Of a stretch of 64,000 nucleotides of DNA, positions 55,734 through 64,000 are shown piece by piece. How positions within the stretch are numbered: position 1 is the stretch's first letter; every line of letters begins with the position of its first letter. The translations under genes and the position numbers were made by a program. The DNA comes from Sinorhizobium meliloti 4H41 (GTDB taxonomy: Bacteria > Pseudomonadota > Alphaproteobacteria > Rhizobiales > Rhizobiaceae), in NCBI RefSeq assembly GCF_000375585.1, contig NZ_AQWP01000008.1, positions 124,001-188,000 on the forward strand. The letters run 5' to 3'. Under the pieces are notes generated by a model that was not told the origin of the DNA, made no database searches, and was given only the letters and a program-made list of their open reading frames with translations.

Positions 55734-56533
55734 CAGCGGGGCCCCATCTTTTGACCTTCGGGAATGCTCTTGACCTCGGCGTTGAAGAACTTTTCACGCC
55801 GAGCTTGGGCCAGATCCTTGTCGGTCTGTTCAGCTTGGAGCCAGGTGCCCATCATGGTCATCTGCTGGGAAACGAGGCCACGAAGCTTCTGCATCTGCGC
55901 GACTTGTTGAGCAGCGATCTGGTGCCCGACCTGCAAGGCCCTCATCTGGCCGTCCGCCGTTTCGGACATCGATCGCAACGACGACATCGTGCTTTCCTCG
56001 CTGTCGAATTGATCGGCCGTGAGGCTTGCCGCCTTTAGCGTGCTGCCGATGGTGTCGCGGTTGGTATCCGACCATGTTTCGTACGTGGACGAGAAGCTCG
56101 CTGCATTCGGCAGATTGGTCTTGAGGTTGGCATAGCTCTGGAACCGTTGCTGAAGCAGGTCGTCGGCATTCGCCATCGAAAACGAAATGCTCTGACCCTG
56201 GTCGACGATGCTGCGGAGCTGATTGAGATCGCTCTCGACATCACCCCAGATATGGTACGGCAGCGTGGCCGTGTTTTGGAGCAGGTTTTGATAGATGTTC
56301 AGCTGGGTTTCGATCTGCTGGGCAAGTTGGCTGATCTGCGTGAGCTGGTTCTGGATTTGCTCGCCGGATTGCCCGACGAGCGAAACCAGTTCGCCGTTGT
56401 TGAGCACCTGGGTCCATTCGGTGGCGACACCTGTCGCCGTGCCGGCTTGCACTGGAATTGTTGCGGTGATGGACGCCCCGGCGGCGAGCAGCCCGGCGAG
56501 CAGGTTAGTCGAAGTTGAGTAGCCATGCGGCAT
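55730..56533 (-). CDS. trbJ: Mating-pair formation protein TrbJ (VirB5-like)
   Basis: A 267-residue exported protein with a signal peptide (cleavage near VQAG, residue 29) and long coiled helices (GQSGEQIQNQLTQISQLAQQ, MRALQVGHQIAAQQVAQMQK). TrbJ is the minor pilus or adhesin component. Its start lies inside the end of trbE (29-base overlap). Confidence 0.92.
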   Translation of the reverse strand: MPHGYSTSTNLLAGLLAAGASITATIPVQAGTATGVATEWTQVLNNGELVSLVGQSGEQIQNQLTQISQLAQQIETQLNIYQNLLQNTATLPYHIWGDVESDLNQLRSIVDQGQSISFSMANADDLLQQRFQSYANLKTNLPNAASFSSTYETWSDTNRDTIGSTLKAASLTADQFDSEESTMSSLRSMSETADGQMRALQVGHQIAAQQVAQMQKLRGLVSQQMTMMGTWLQAEQTDKDLAQARREKFFNAEVKSIPEGQKMGPRW

Positions 56534-58961
56534 CGTGAACTCCTCGCGTTTTCAGCCAATGGATCGGCCATTCGCGGCCATGTTCGGATTTCAGCGCGCG
56601 GACGCGCTTCAGGTCGTCCTTTCCGGAAGCGCCGACAAAGCTCAGCGCCACTGGACCCAGCGCCATGTCGAAGAGCCGTCTACCTTCCGAGGTGGCAACG
56701 TAGTATTCGCGTTTGGGGGTCGCGCCGGCGACGATCTCGATCTGACGATCGTTGAAACCCAACCGCTCATAGAACTCCCGCGTTCCCGGCTCGCGGGCAG
56801 CGCCGTTCGGGAGGCAGATCTTCGTAGGGCACGATTCCTTCAGCACGTCGATGATGCCGGAGCGCTCCGCATCCGAAATGGATTGGGTAGCAAGGACCAC
56901 AGCGCAGTTCGCCTTGCGGAGCACCTTCAGCCACTCGCGGATCTTGGCTCGAAACACGGGATGACCGAGCATCAGCCAGGCTTCGTCGAGGATGATCAGG
57001 CTTGGCGAGCCATCGAGGCGCTTTTCGATGCGATGGAAGAGGCAGGTGAGCACTGGCACAAGATTGCGCTCACCCATGTTCATGAGACGCTCGATCTCGA
57101 AAGTCTGAAACAAACCGAGCGAGAGGCCGTCCTGCTCGGCATCGAGCAACTGACCCATTGGCCCGTCGACTGTATAGTGGTGCAGCGCATCCTTCATCTC
57201 GCGCATCTGAACGCCGCTCAGGAAATCTGATAGCGATCGTCCCGGAGCGCTTGCCATCAGTCCTATTTGCCGGGAGATGGCATTGCGGTGATCGGGCGTA
57301 ACGCGCACGCCTTGCAGCGCGACCAGCATCTCGATCCATTCCGCCGCCCAAGCGCGGTCTGCATCGCTGTCCAGATCGGAGAGCGGGCAGAAGGCGAGCA
57401 CCCTCCCCTCACCATCGTTGTCGCCGCCGATCTCGTAGTGGTCACCGTCGACAGCCAGCGTCAACGGCAGAAGAGAATTTCCCTTGTCGAAGGCGAAGAT
57501 CTGAGCCCCCGCGTAACGCCGAAACTGCGCAGCGATCAGCGCCAGAAGCGTTGACTTGCCCGACCCGGTTGGACCGAAGACGAGGGTGTGGCCGACGTCG
57601 TCAACATGCAGGTTGAGGCGGAACGGTGTTGAACCGCTCGAAACCTGGATCAATGGGGGTGAATTCGCCGGATAGAAGGGGCATGGCGCGACCGGATTGC
57701 CAGACCAGACCGAGTTCAGCGGAATAAGATCGGCAAGGTTGCAGGTGTTGATCAGCGGCTCGCGGATATTGCAGTACCAGTTGCCCGGCAGGCTGCCGAG
57801 GTAGGCGTCGGTGGCATTGAGCGTCTCGATCCTTGCTCCAAAACCTTCCGCCTGGATCAGCCGGCGTATCGACTCCGCCTTTTCCTGAAGTGCCTCGCTG
57901 TCTTCATCGAAGAGCACGATGACTGGCGTGTAGTAGCCGTAAGCGACCAGCTGCGACGAGGCCTGTGCGATCGCATCCTCGGTCTCGGCCACCATGGTCA
58001 CGGCGTCCTGGTCGACCGACCGGCTCTCTGTCTGGAATAACTGGTCGAAAAACGGCCGAACCTTCTGCTGCCACTTCTTGCGCGTGCGTTCAAGCGTCTG
58101 GCGGGCTTCTTCCGCGTCGAGAAAGATGAATCGCGATGACCAGCGATAGGTGTGCGGCATCAGGTCGAGACTGTTGAGGATCCCGGGCCAGCTTTCTGCC
58201 GGCAAACCGTCAATCGCGACGACGCCGAGAAACCTGTTCTCGATCTTCGGCGTGAGGCCGTGCTCGAGCTCGGCTGTCGCGATCCAATCGAGATACATGG
58301 GGACGTCCGGCAGCCGGATCGGATGGTTCTCGCCGGTCACGCAGAAGCGAATGAACTGCAGCAGCTCATCATACCGGGCAAGCCGCGTCCCTCCCCTTTC
58401 GCTGACCTCGCGCGTTTCCATCCGTCGGATCGAGAGCGTGTTCGCCAAATACTGCTCGATCTCCCGAACGGCGTTCTTGAACATGAAGAGCACGGTGTCC
58501 GCGTAGGATTTCTTGCGGCTTTCCTCGTCGGAGTAGATGTATTTGCTGAGCGCGGTCTTCGTGGACTCCAGCGGCCGGTAGGTCAGTATCAGCGCGTGTT
58601 TGCTCTCAAAATGCCCCTGTTCACGCGCAAAATGCGTCCGGCGCTCGGCGTCGATCGCACGTGTGACCGGATCGGGGAAATGGCAGCGATTCTCTGATGG
58701 GTAATCGATCGTCGGAATGCGGATGGCTTCGACCTGAATCATCCAGCCGCTCCCAAGCCGCGACAGGATCGCATTGATCTGCCGCGACAGCTCGTTGCGT
58801 TCGAGGGCGCTCGCACTTTCAGAATCCGGGCCTGCAAAATACCAGCCGGCCATTAGACTCCCGTCCTTGAGCAGGAGAACGCCATTGTCGACGAGGCCGG
58901 CGTAAGGAACGAGATCGGCGAAGGAAGGGCCTGTGGCCCGGAAGCGTTTCAACGCGACCAC
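56505..58961 (-). CDS. trbE: Conjugal transfer ATPase TrbE (VirB4-like)
   Basis: An 818-residue ATPase. I chose GTG 58961 (MVALKRFRATGP) because an AGGAGG site lies five bases before it, just after the trbD stop at 58972, and the length then equals that of TrbE homologues; the frame is open to 59024 inside trbD. It carries Walker A FGPTGSGKSTL (about residues 454-464) and Walker B LIILDEAWLML. TrbE powers assembly and substrate transfer at the inner membrane. Confidence 0.94.
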   Translation of the reverse strand: MVALKRFRATGPSFADLVPYAGLVDNGVLLLKDGSLMAGWYFAGPDSESASALERNELSRQINAILSRLGSGWMIQVEAIRIPTIDYPSENRCHFPDPVTRAIDAERRTHFAREQGHFESKHALILTYRPLESTKTALSKYIYSDEESRKKSYADTVLFMFKNAVREIEQYLANTLSIRRMETREVSERGGTRLARYDELLQFIRFCVTGENHPIRLPDVPMYLDWIATAELEHGLTPKIENRFLGVVAIDGLPAESWPGILNSLDLMPHTYRWSSRFIFLDAEEARQTLERTRKKWQQKVRPFFDQLFQTESRSVDQDAVTMVAETEDAIAQASSQLVAYGYYTPVIVLFDEDSEALQEKAESIRRLIQAEGFGARIETLNATDAYLGSLPGNWYCNIREPLINTCNLADLIPLNSVWSGNPVAPCPFYPANSPPLIQVSSGSTPFRLNLHVDDVGHTLVFGPTGSGKSTLLALIAAQFRRYAGAQIFAFDKGNSLLPLTLAVDGDHYEIGGDNDGEGRVLAFCPLSDLDSDADRAWAAEWIEMLVALQGVRVTPDHRNAISRQIGLMASAPGRSLSDFLSGVQMREMKDALHHYTVDGPMGQLLDAEQDGLSLGLFQTFEIERLMNMGERNLVPVLTCLFHRIEKRLDGSPSLIILDEAWLMLGHPVFRAKIREWLKVLRKANCAVVLATQSISDAERSGIIDVLKESCPTKICLPNGAAREPGTREFYERLGFNDRQIEIVAGATPKREYYVATSEGRRLFDMALGPVALSFVGASGKDDLKRVRALKSEHGREWPIHWLKTRGVHDAAWLLNFD

Positions 58962-58971
58962 CACCGCCTCC

Positions 58972-59271
58972 TCAATGCCGCCGCCACGGCGAACTGGTCG
59001 CCTTGTAGTAGGAGCAGTAGCCAATGTGCCTGATGTAGATTTGCCGCATCAGTGGATCTAATTTCGCCATCATCCTGAGCAGCCCGACGATTACGACCCA
59101 GACGGCGATACCGAAGAGCACCGAATACACCGTCAGGACGACGAAGATCAGGATGACGGCAGCGAGCCCGGTGAGCAGCACCAGCTCCCGGTCGGAGCCA
59201 ATCAGCAGGTTCGGGCGGGACAGTGCGCGATGAATGCGATTGCGCTGCAGGCCGGACAGGGAATCAGCCAT
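58972..59271 (-). CDS. trbD: Mating-pair formation protein TrbD (VirB3-like)
   Basis: A 99-residue membrane protein from ATG 59271 ([20 protein letters not shown]); the frame is open to 59319 inside trbC. It has a double hydrophobic segment at about 29-66 ([20 protein letters not shown]) and the conserved ending [11 protein letters not shown]. It partners TrbE. It overlaps trbC by 8 bases. Confidence 0.92.
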   Translation of the reverse strand: MADSLSGLQRNRIHRALSRPNLLIGSDRELVLLTGLAAVILIFVVLTVYSVLFGIAVWVVIVGLLRMMAKLDPLMRQIYIRHIGYCSYYKATSSPWRRH

Positions 59272-59644
59272 GGGCCCCCTCCCCTTCTCCGCTAAAGCCG
59301 AACGACTGCCTCTGCTCATCCGTCAGTCCGATCGACGCGCCGGTCGCGCCGAACAGACCGACGATTTGGGTGGCGCCGAGCAGGATGCCGGCGACGAGGA
59401 CGACATAGACGAGCCGCCGCGCAAAATCGTTGAGCTCGCCGCCGAAAATGAGCATGCCCCCGGCGATTGCCATCGCGGCAAGGGCAATGGCGCCCGCGAC
59501 GGGGCCGGTGATCGACTCCTGAATTTGCTCCAGCGGCGCTTCCCACGGCAGCCCCCCGCCGCCAGAGCTTGCGAGCGCGGAAGCAAACGACGCGAGAACG
59601 ATGGGCGCCGCAAGGAGTGCGACAATGGCGACTTTACGCGACAT
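59264..59644 (-). CDS. trbC: Conjugative pilin TrbC (VirB2-like)
   Basis: A 126-residue prepilin with a long signal peptide (residues 1-25, ALASSGGG) and two hydrophobic segments ([34 protein letters not shown]). The C-terminal tail is polar and is removed in homologues. TraF at 2824 is the expected maturation and cyclisation enzyme. It overlaps trbB by 11 bases. Confidence 0.92.
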   Translation of the reverse strand: MSRKVAIVALLAAPIVLASFASALASSGGGGLPWEAPLEQIQESITGPVAGAIALAAMAIAGGMLIFGGELNDFARRLVYVVLVAGILLGATQIVGLFGATGASIGLTDEQRQSFGFSGEGEGAHG

Positions 59645-60611
59645 GACGCACCTCCTGCTCTTCGGTCGGCTGGTCTGATTCGATCGCGTACTCGCCGCCC
59701 GCGAACCGCTCGACCTGAATGACGTCGCGTATGCGCCGTCCGCGCGAAGTTCGTTCGATGGAGACGATAAGGTCGACCGCCTCGCCGATGACCGCTTGCA
59801 TCGGCTGCTGGCTTGCCTCAGCGGTCAGCTGTTCGAGCCTGCGTAGCGCCGACACGGCGGTATTCGAGTGGATTGTCGCCACGCCACCGGGATGGCCGGT
59901 GTTCCACGCCTTGAGCAGTGTGAGGGCAGCACCGTCGCGGACCTCGCCGACGACGATCCTGTCCGGCCGAAGCCGCATCGTGCTCTTTAGGAGCCGCGCC
60001 ATGTCGACAGTATCGCTCGTGTGCAGGAGCACGGCGTTCTCCGCCGCGCATTGGATTTCAGCGGTGTCCTCGAGGATGACGAGGCGGTCCTGGGGCGCTG
60101 ACTTGACGATTTCGTCGATGATCGTATTAGCCAGCGTTGTCTTGCCAGACCCCGTTCCTCCGGAAATGATGATATTGAGCCTGGCGGCAATGGCGCTGCG
60201 GATCGTCGACGCCTGATGGGCGGTCATCACGCCAGAACGCTCAAAGTCGTCGAGCGGGATCAACCGTGAGGCCCGACGGCGAATGGTAAAAGCCGGCTTC
60301 GCCACCACCGGAGGCAGCAGTCCTTCAAAACGGTGGCCGCCGATGGGCAGTTCGCCGGAGATGATTGGTTGCTCATCATCCACCTCCGTCTGAAGGGCAT
60401 GAGCGACGGTTCCGATCACCATCTCCGCGGCGGCGGTAGACATTTCGCCGGCTGGCGCAACACCGTGACCTAGCCGCTCGATGAACAGCCTACCATCGGG
60501 ATTGAGCATGATCTCGACCACAGTCGTATCGTCCAGGGCGGCGCACAGGTGATCGCCGAGCGCGTCCTGAAGTTTGCGCACGAGTCGCGAATGGGAACGA
60601 AGCTGGTTCAA
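59634..60611 (-). CDS. trbB: Conjugal transfer ATPase TrbB (VirB11-like)
   Basis: A 325-residue secretion ATPase with Walker [12 protein letters not shown] near 150-160, the Asp box VILEDTAEI, Walker [15 protein letters not shown] and the His box [12 protein letters not shown]. It forms a hexamer on the cytoplasmic face and drives pilus biogenesis. It is the first trb gene after traI, 11 bases downstream of it. Confidence 0.94.
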   Translation of the reverse strand: MNQLRSHSRLVRKLQDALGDHLCAALDDTTVVEIMLNPDGRLFIERLGHGVAPAGEMSTAAAEMVIGTVAHALQTEVDDEQPIISGELPIGGHRFEGLLPPVVAKPAFTIRRRASRLIPLDDFERSGVMTAHQASTIRSAIAARLNIIISGGTGSGKTTLANTIIDEIVKSAPQDRLVILEDTAEIQCAAENAVLLHTSDTVDMARLLKSTMRLRPDRIVVGEVRDGAALTLLKAWNTGHPGGVATIHSNTAVSALRRLEQLTAEASQQPMQAVIGEAVDLIVSIERTSRGRRIRDVIQVERFAGGEYAIESDQPTEEQEVRHVA

Positions 60612-60622
60612 GGCGATCTCCT

Positions 60623-61243
60623 TTACGCTACCTGGCTGATGGTGAGTTCGGATCGGTAGTTCGGTGGCCGCAGCTTCTGGAATGTGTCCGCATCCGCGGG
60701 CAATGTGCCCGCTACGGCCATCGTTACACCGATCTTCTCGGGAGCACCCATTCGCTGCAGCGGCCAGCCGACGCGAGCGAGGATTCGCTCGAACCGGAGA
60801 TCGGTCACGGTGACGATCTCGGTGTAGTTATTCCCCATGCACCATTCGATGATGCCCGCGAACATGGTCAGCGTGGCTTCATGCACGGAGCCGTCTCCCC
60901 TCCCCTCTTCGAGAGTAGTGTCGACGCAGAACCGGGAGCTCTCGATCATCGACGAATGGGCGGTCAGGCGTCCTTGCGGAAGTAATGAGGGAAACACATC
61001 TGCCAGCATGGTCGGGCCTGTGGCAGGAAGTAGCCGTGCACATCCCGCCAATCGGCCGGCCGTAGAGACGGCCAGGATATAGGTCGGTTGCAGATGGTCG
61101 AATGCGTCGGCCTCACGGCCTGCCGCAACGTCGACGCTCCAGTTCAGACGGCCCGAAAAGACCTTGGCGCGCAGCTCGTGATGACTGAGGAGAAGCTCGG
61201 CTTCTCGGATATTCCTCGGTCTTGAGATCGCGAGAACCTGCAT
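60623..61243 (-). CDS. traI: Acyl-homoserine-lactone synthase TraI (LuxI family)
   Basis: A 206-residue autoinducer synthase with the conserved LuxI residues: R25 and the VFSGRLNW block with W34, the acidic pair in AGREADAFDH, ARLLP near 69-73 and ESSRFCVD with its Glu and Arg. It makes the acyl-homoserine lactone read by TraR from SAM and acyl carrier protein; chain length is not predictable. It heads the traI-trb operon and is divergent from repA across 352 bases holding candidate TraR sites. Confidence 0.95.
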   Translation of the reverse strand: MQVLAISRPRNIREAELLLSHHELRAKVFSGRLNWSVDVAAGREADAFDHLQPTYILAVSTAGRLAGCARLLPATGPTMLADVFPSLLPQGRLTAHSSMIESSRFCVDTTLEEGRGDGSVHEATLTMFAGIIEWCMGNNYTEIVTVTDLRFERILARVGWPLQRMGAPEKIGVTMAVAGTLPADADTFQKLRPPNYRSELTISQVA

Positions 61244-61303
61244 GAATCTCTCCGTCGTTGTTGGACGACGGGGAAATCAGCACGAATCTCAATCAGGCGG
61301 CAG

Positions 61304-61319
61304 TTGTAGAATCCTACAA
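61304..61319. promoter_or_regulatory. Candidate TraR box, site 1
   Basis: TTGTAG-AATC-CTACAA: a perfect 6-base inverted repeat with a 4-base centre, 61 bases upstream of the traI start. The placement fits a quorum-regulator site just upstream of the traI promoter. It is not identical to the known Ti tra box, so the assignment rests on position and symmetry. Confidence 0.5.
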
Positions 61320-61403
61320 GGTTTTTTCAGACCGATTCGCTTGGCAACGCGGTTTTGCTCCGCGTCGGGGGGACTTCGCGAATTTTTCGAGGAGGCAAAC
61401 CTA

Positions 61404-61416
61404 TGTAGGATTCACA
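61404..61416. promoter_or_regulatory. Candidate TraR box, site 2 (imperfect)
   Basis: TGTAGGATTCACA is a near copy of site 1 in reverse (shared GAATCCTACA on the other strand) with a one-base loss in one arm. It lies about 100 bases from site 1 on the repA side. Confidence 0.4.
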
Positions 61417-61595
61417 CTAAAACAGAAGGGGAACGTAGAAGGCCTGTGTTTCCGCTAAACATTGGATTTTGCACGACAATCTTCATGTGCCTCGGGCAGC
61501 CGGCATGGTGTCTGTTAACCGTTCGTTAACCAAGCAGCGTTTGACGCCACACGGGAATCGGTTAACTGTAGCGCGACGGAAATTGGGCGACGATC

Positions 61596-62834
61596 ATGAA
61601 AAAAGCGTCGCGAGTGATGACAACCATGAATATGCGGCCAGAAAACATGATCGAATCGTCCGCCGAGAAGATTAGCAGGCAGTCTCAATTGCTGTCCGCA
61701 CAGCTGCAATCGCTGCGGGAGCGGATATACGAACCGAATGCGATCAAAACGTTGAAAACCTACACCTCACGCGAGGTGGCGGGACTGCTCGGAATAGCCG
61801 AATCGACTCTGCGGCAAATGTCGTTGGATGGCGAGGGCGTCATCCCTGACCGCCACGACAACGGCCGTCGCGCCTACACACTTGAGCAGATCAATGAGAC
61901 ACGTGAACACTTGGCGCGAAAGCGACCTCACGACGCGCTGGAATTTCTGCCCCGTCGAAGAGGCTCGGACAAGCTGCAGGTAATTGCGGTCGCGAACTTC
62001 AAGGGAGGCTCGGCCAAGACGACAACGACTGTTCATCTCGCTCACTATCTGGCCATAGCCGGGTTACGTGTTCTGGCCCTCGACCTCGACCCACAGGCCT
62101 CGCTGTCGGCCATGTTCGGCTATCAACCAGAATTCGATGTCGATGAGAATGAGACAGTCTATGCGGCAATCAGATACGATGACCGGCGGCGCCCGATACG
62201 AGATGTCATCCGGAAAACCTACTTTTCTGGTATCGATCTGATCCCCGCTAACCTGGAACTCATGGAGTATGAGCACGAGACCCCACAGGCAATTGCCGAT
62301 GGTCACGGTCGTGGAGATGAAATTTTTTTTCGGCGTCTGTCTTCTGTCATTCGCGAAGTGGAAGCTGACTACGACGTGGTCTTGATCGACGCGCCACCGC
62401 AGCTCGGCTACCTGACGCTCGGGGCATTATGCGCCGCGACCGGACTTCTGATTACCATTCATCCGGCGATGATAGACGTCGCGAGCATGAACCAGTTCTT
62501 GGCGATGATGAGCGACCTTATGTATGTCATCGAGGAACGCGGTGGCGTGCTGAAGCACGACTTCATTCGATATGTCATAACTCGCCACAATCCAAACGAC
62601 GGTCCGCAGGTCAATGTCGTAACTTTGCTTCGCTCTCTGTTCAAAGAGGATGTTCTTGCGCCAGCAGTTGTCGAGACCACCGCGATCGCGAGCGCCGGCC
62701 TTGAGAAGAAAAGCCTCTATGAGATGAGCCGAGGAAGCGTAGGCCGCGATACTCTCAATCGCGCGTTGGAGTCAGTCGATTCTGTCAACAAAGAGATTCT
62801 TCGGCACATCAAAGAGGTGTGGGGCAGGTCATGA
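61596..62834 (+). CDS. repA: Plasmid partition ATPase RepA (ParA family)
   Basis: A 412-residue protein; ATGs at 61596, 61617, 61626 and 61632 are all in frame and the true start is uncertain. Residues about 50-100 form the HTH (YTSREVAGLLGIAESTLRQM) used for autorepression. The ParA core has the deviant Walker A FKGGSAKTTT near 133-142, DLDPQASLS and VLIDAPPQLGY. RepA with RepB partitions the plasmid and represses repABC. Its stop overlaps the repB start by ATGA. Confidence 0.95.
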   Translation: MKKASRVMTTMNMRPENMIESSAEKISRQSQLLSAQLQSLRERIYEPNAIKTLKTYTSREVAGLLGIAESTLRQMSLDGEGVIPDRHDNGRRAYTLEQINETREHLARKRPHDALEFLPRRRGSDKLQVIAVANFKGGSAKTTTTVHLAHYLAIAGLRVLALDLDPQASLSAMFGYQPEFDVDENETVYAAIRYDDRRRPIRDVIRKTYFSGIDLIPANLELMEYEHETPQAIADGHGRGDEIFFRRLSSVIREVEADYDVVLIDAPPQLGYLTLGALCAATGLLITIHPAMIDVASMNQFLAMMSDLMYVIEERGGVLKHDFIRYVITRHNPNDGPQVNVVTLLRSLFKEDVLAPAVVETTAIASAGLEKKSLYEMSRGSVGRDTLNRALESVDSVNKEILRHIKEVWGRS

Positions 62835-63868
62835 CCAATCCGCGCGACCGCAATCAGCGAATGAAAAGCCTGTTCGCCAACGTCAATCCTGACGATTTGG
62901 TCAGACCGTCGGCTACCATGTCCGCTGACGCGGAGAAGCGGCGTGTGGGCTCGGCCGCTGTCAAATCAATGGACAGGGCATTTGTCTCCATCGAGGAAGA
63001 AAACAAACGGCTCCATGAGCAGCTGCTGTCGGCCGAGTCTATAATCGAAATCGATCCCGACAAAGTAGTTCCCTCGTTCGTCAGCGATCGGCTCGATATT
63101 GAGGGAGACCCGACGTTTGAAGCGTTTGTCGAGGGAATAAGGGAGGCTGGACAAAAGCTTCCCATCCTCGTCCGCCCCCTCCCCGGCCGACCGGGCCACT
63201 ATCAGGCGGCGTATGGCCATAGACGGCTTCGGGCGTGTCGGATCCTCAAGCGTCCGGTGAAAGCGATTGTACGAGATCTTTCCGATGAAGAACTGATCAT
63301 CTCTCAGGGTGTCGAGAACTCTGAGCGCCTGAACCTCTCCTTCATCGAGCAGGCTCTTTTCGCGCTCACTCTTAAGGAGAAGGGTTACAGCCGCGAGACG
63401 ATCTCCGAAGCGCTCGGCCGAAAGGAACAGAAAAACGTCGCCTATATTTCCTTTCTGACAAACGCCGCGGCGGCGCTCCCCGAAGATCTCATCCGGCTGA
63501 TAGGCTCGGCGCCTTCAATCGGCAGACCCAAGTGGGAAAAACTTGGCTCTCTCATTCAGAACCGGTCGCTCAATACGACGCAGCGCCGTGCTGTCGAAGC
63601 CCTCACCTCGAACGAAGACTGGGCGTCGGCCGACAGCGATCAGCGCTTCTCGTTGGTTTTGGGGGCATTGGACAATCGAGGGAAGTCGGAGAGTGCCGTC
63701 ACCGAGATAGCGATAGCAGATGGCAGCGTAGTCGTCGCCAAACGATCTGGGAATGCAATGACTATCTCGATCCCTGAGAAGCGTATCCCAGGTCTATCGG
63801 CATGGCTTCTGGAACGCCTTCCAGATCTCGTGCAGGAATATCGCGCCACACAGAAAGAGGACTCTTAG
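62831..63868 (+). CDS. repB: Plasmid partition protein RepB (ParB family)
   Basis: A 345-residue protein from ATG 62831 (MTNPRDRNQRMKSLF), overlapping the repA stop. The ParB N-domain runs from about residue 60: GQKLPILVRPLPG, YGHRRLRACR (arginine box) and ENSERLNLS. A KorB-like HTH region (LKEKGYSRETISEALGR) follows, with a dimerisation end. It binds the parS centromere and works with RepA. repC should follow after the antisense RNA region. Confidence 0.95.
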   Translation: MTNPRDRNQRMKSLFANVNPDDLVRPSATMSADAEKRRVGSAAVKSMDRAFVSIEEENKRLHEQLLSAESIIEIDPDKVVPSFVSDRLDIEGDPTFEAFVEGIREAGQKLPILVRPLPGRPGHYQAAYGHRRLRACRILKRPVKAIVRDLSDEELIISQGVENSERLNLSFIEQALFALTLKEKGYSRETISEALGRKEQKNVAYISFLTNAAAALPEDLIRLIGSAPSIGRPKWEKLGSLIQNRSLNTTQRRAVEALTSNEDWASADSDQRFSLVLGALDNRGKSESAVTEIAIADGSVVVAKRSGNAMTISIPEKRIPGLSAWLLERLPDLVQEYRATQKEDS

Positions 63869-63888
63869 ATGAGGTGACAACCGAGACG

Positions 63889-63923
63889 AAAAAGGGCCTA
63901 CCGACGCCAATCGGTAGACCCTT
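63889..63923 (-). terminator. Intrinsic terminator of the antisense RNA
   Basis: The arms 63892-63904 and 63911-63923 pair over 13 positions with one mismatch around a 6-base loop, followed on the minus strand by TTTTT. In the sense repABC transcript the same segment forms a hairpin upstream of repC, which is part of the control mechanism in this family. Confidence 0.8.
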
Positions 63924-63955
63924 GATCCATTAGCCAGCAGACCGAAACCGATCCG
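63889..63955 (-). ncRNA. Countertranscribed antisense RNA of repABC (IncA/ctRNA)
   Basis: The repB-repC spacer of repABC plasmids encodes a small antisense RNA that limits RepC synthesis. Here the minus strand carries its intrinsic terminator (63889-63923) and the preceding conserved segment (63924-63955, minus strand TGCTGGCTAATGGATC). The 5' end near 63,955-63,970 is estimated; I could not fix the promoter. It controls copy number and incompatibility. Confidence 0.75.
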
Positions 63956-64000
63956 CGACATCACTTTAGCAATCTGATTCTAGGACGGCCCGGCCAAACA

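Larger units (their letters stand above)
61244..61595. promoter_or_regulatory. Divergent traI-repA promoter region
   Basis: This 352-base spacer carries the promoters of the traI-trb operon (leftward) and repABC (rightward). It contains two related motifs listed separately (61304-61319 and 61404-61416) and three GTTAAC palindromes at about 61,515-61,565. I could not find the 16-bp GTTN4GCN4AAC parS palindrome here. Confidence 0.7.

Noticed and set aside
61515-61565. Repeated GTTAAC palindromes as the parS centromere
   Set aside because: They do not fit the 16-bp GTTN4GCN4AAC pattern of repABC plasmids; parS was not found in the visible part.

Overview
The window is part of a repABC-type conjugative plasmid of the Rhizobiales (Rhizobium, Agrobacterium, Sinorhizobium or a close relative). 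It carries a relaxase/transfer block (traA partial, traF, traB, traH) at 1-5190. At 49,836-63,868 lies the quorum-sensing and mating-pair block: traM, traR, then trbI-H-G-F-L-K-J-E-D-C-B, traI, and divergently repA and repB. The right end holds the repB-repC intergenic antisense RNA, and repC lies beyond the window. Gene order, four-base ATGA overlaps and protein lengths match the pTi/pRi/pNGR234a family of rhizobial plasmids.

Between traH and traM sit about 44 kb of cargo, which is mostly predicted immune and conflict modules mixed with decayed genes. From left to right: a small rhizobial protein remnant and a PAS-GGDEF-EAL signalling protein (5.7-9.1 kb); a two-gene unit of unknown function with pentapeptide repeats (9.9-11.7 kb); a Trypco1 protein with a trypsin-NACHT/STAND NTPase (12.1-15.7 kb); an excisionase-like antitoxin with a frameshifted PIN toxin (16-17.1 kb); an SGNH hydrolase fused to an NlpC/P60-like domain (17.7-19.3 kb); a broken Sel1-repeat gene; a McrB-McrC-helicase operon (21.3-27.6 kb); an IS110-family scar; a Septu-like AAA ATPase/HNH pair whose ATPase has an in-frame TAG (29.1-30.9 kb); a possible QxK nuclease; an overlapping trio of zinc peptidase, metallo-beta-lactamase-fold protein and decayed DUF2235 hydrolase (32.3-36.4 kb); a Gabija-like operon of HTH-helicase, zinc ribbon, OLD nuclease, UvrD helicase and a decayed nuclease (36.7-44.2 kb); a caspase-like protease (44.2-45.8 kb); and a GHKL ATPase-nuclease with an RHH regulator (46-48.3 kb). 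A ParB remnant and an XRE regulator close the cargo.

The backbone genes should work as one quorum-controlled transfer system. TraI makes the acyl-homoserine lactone, TraR senses it, TraM restrains TraR, the Trb proteins build the mating channel, TraA nicks and unwinds DNA, and RepA/RepB (with RepC and the antisense RNA) control partition and copy number. Two similar inverted-repeat motifs between traI and repA are candidate TraR sites. The cargo looks like a defence island using the traH-traM junction as an insertion site. About eight of its genes are broken, three of them by in-frame TAG codons, so many modules seem to be turning over. All functions are read from sequence motifs and context; nothing was searched against a database.
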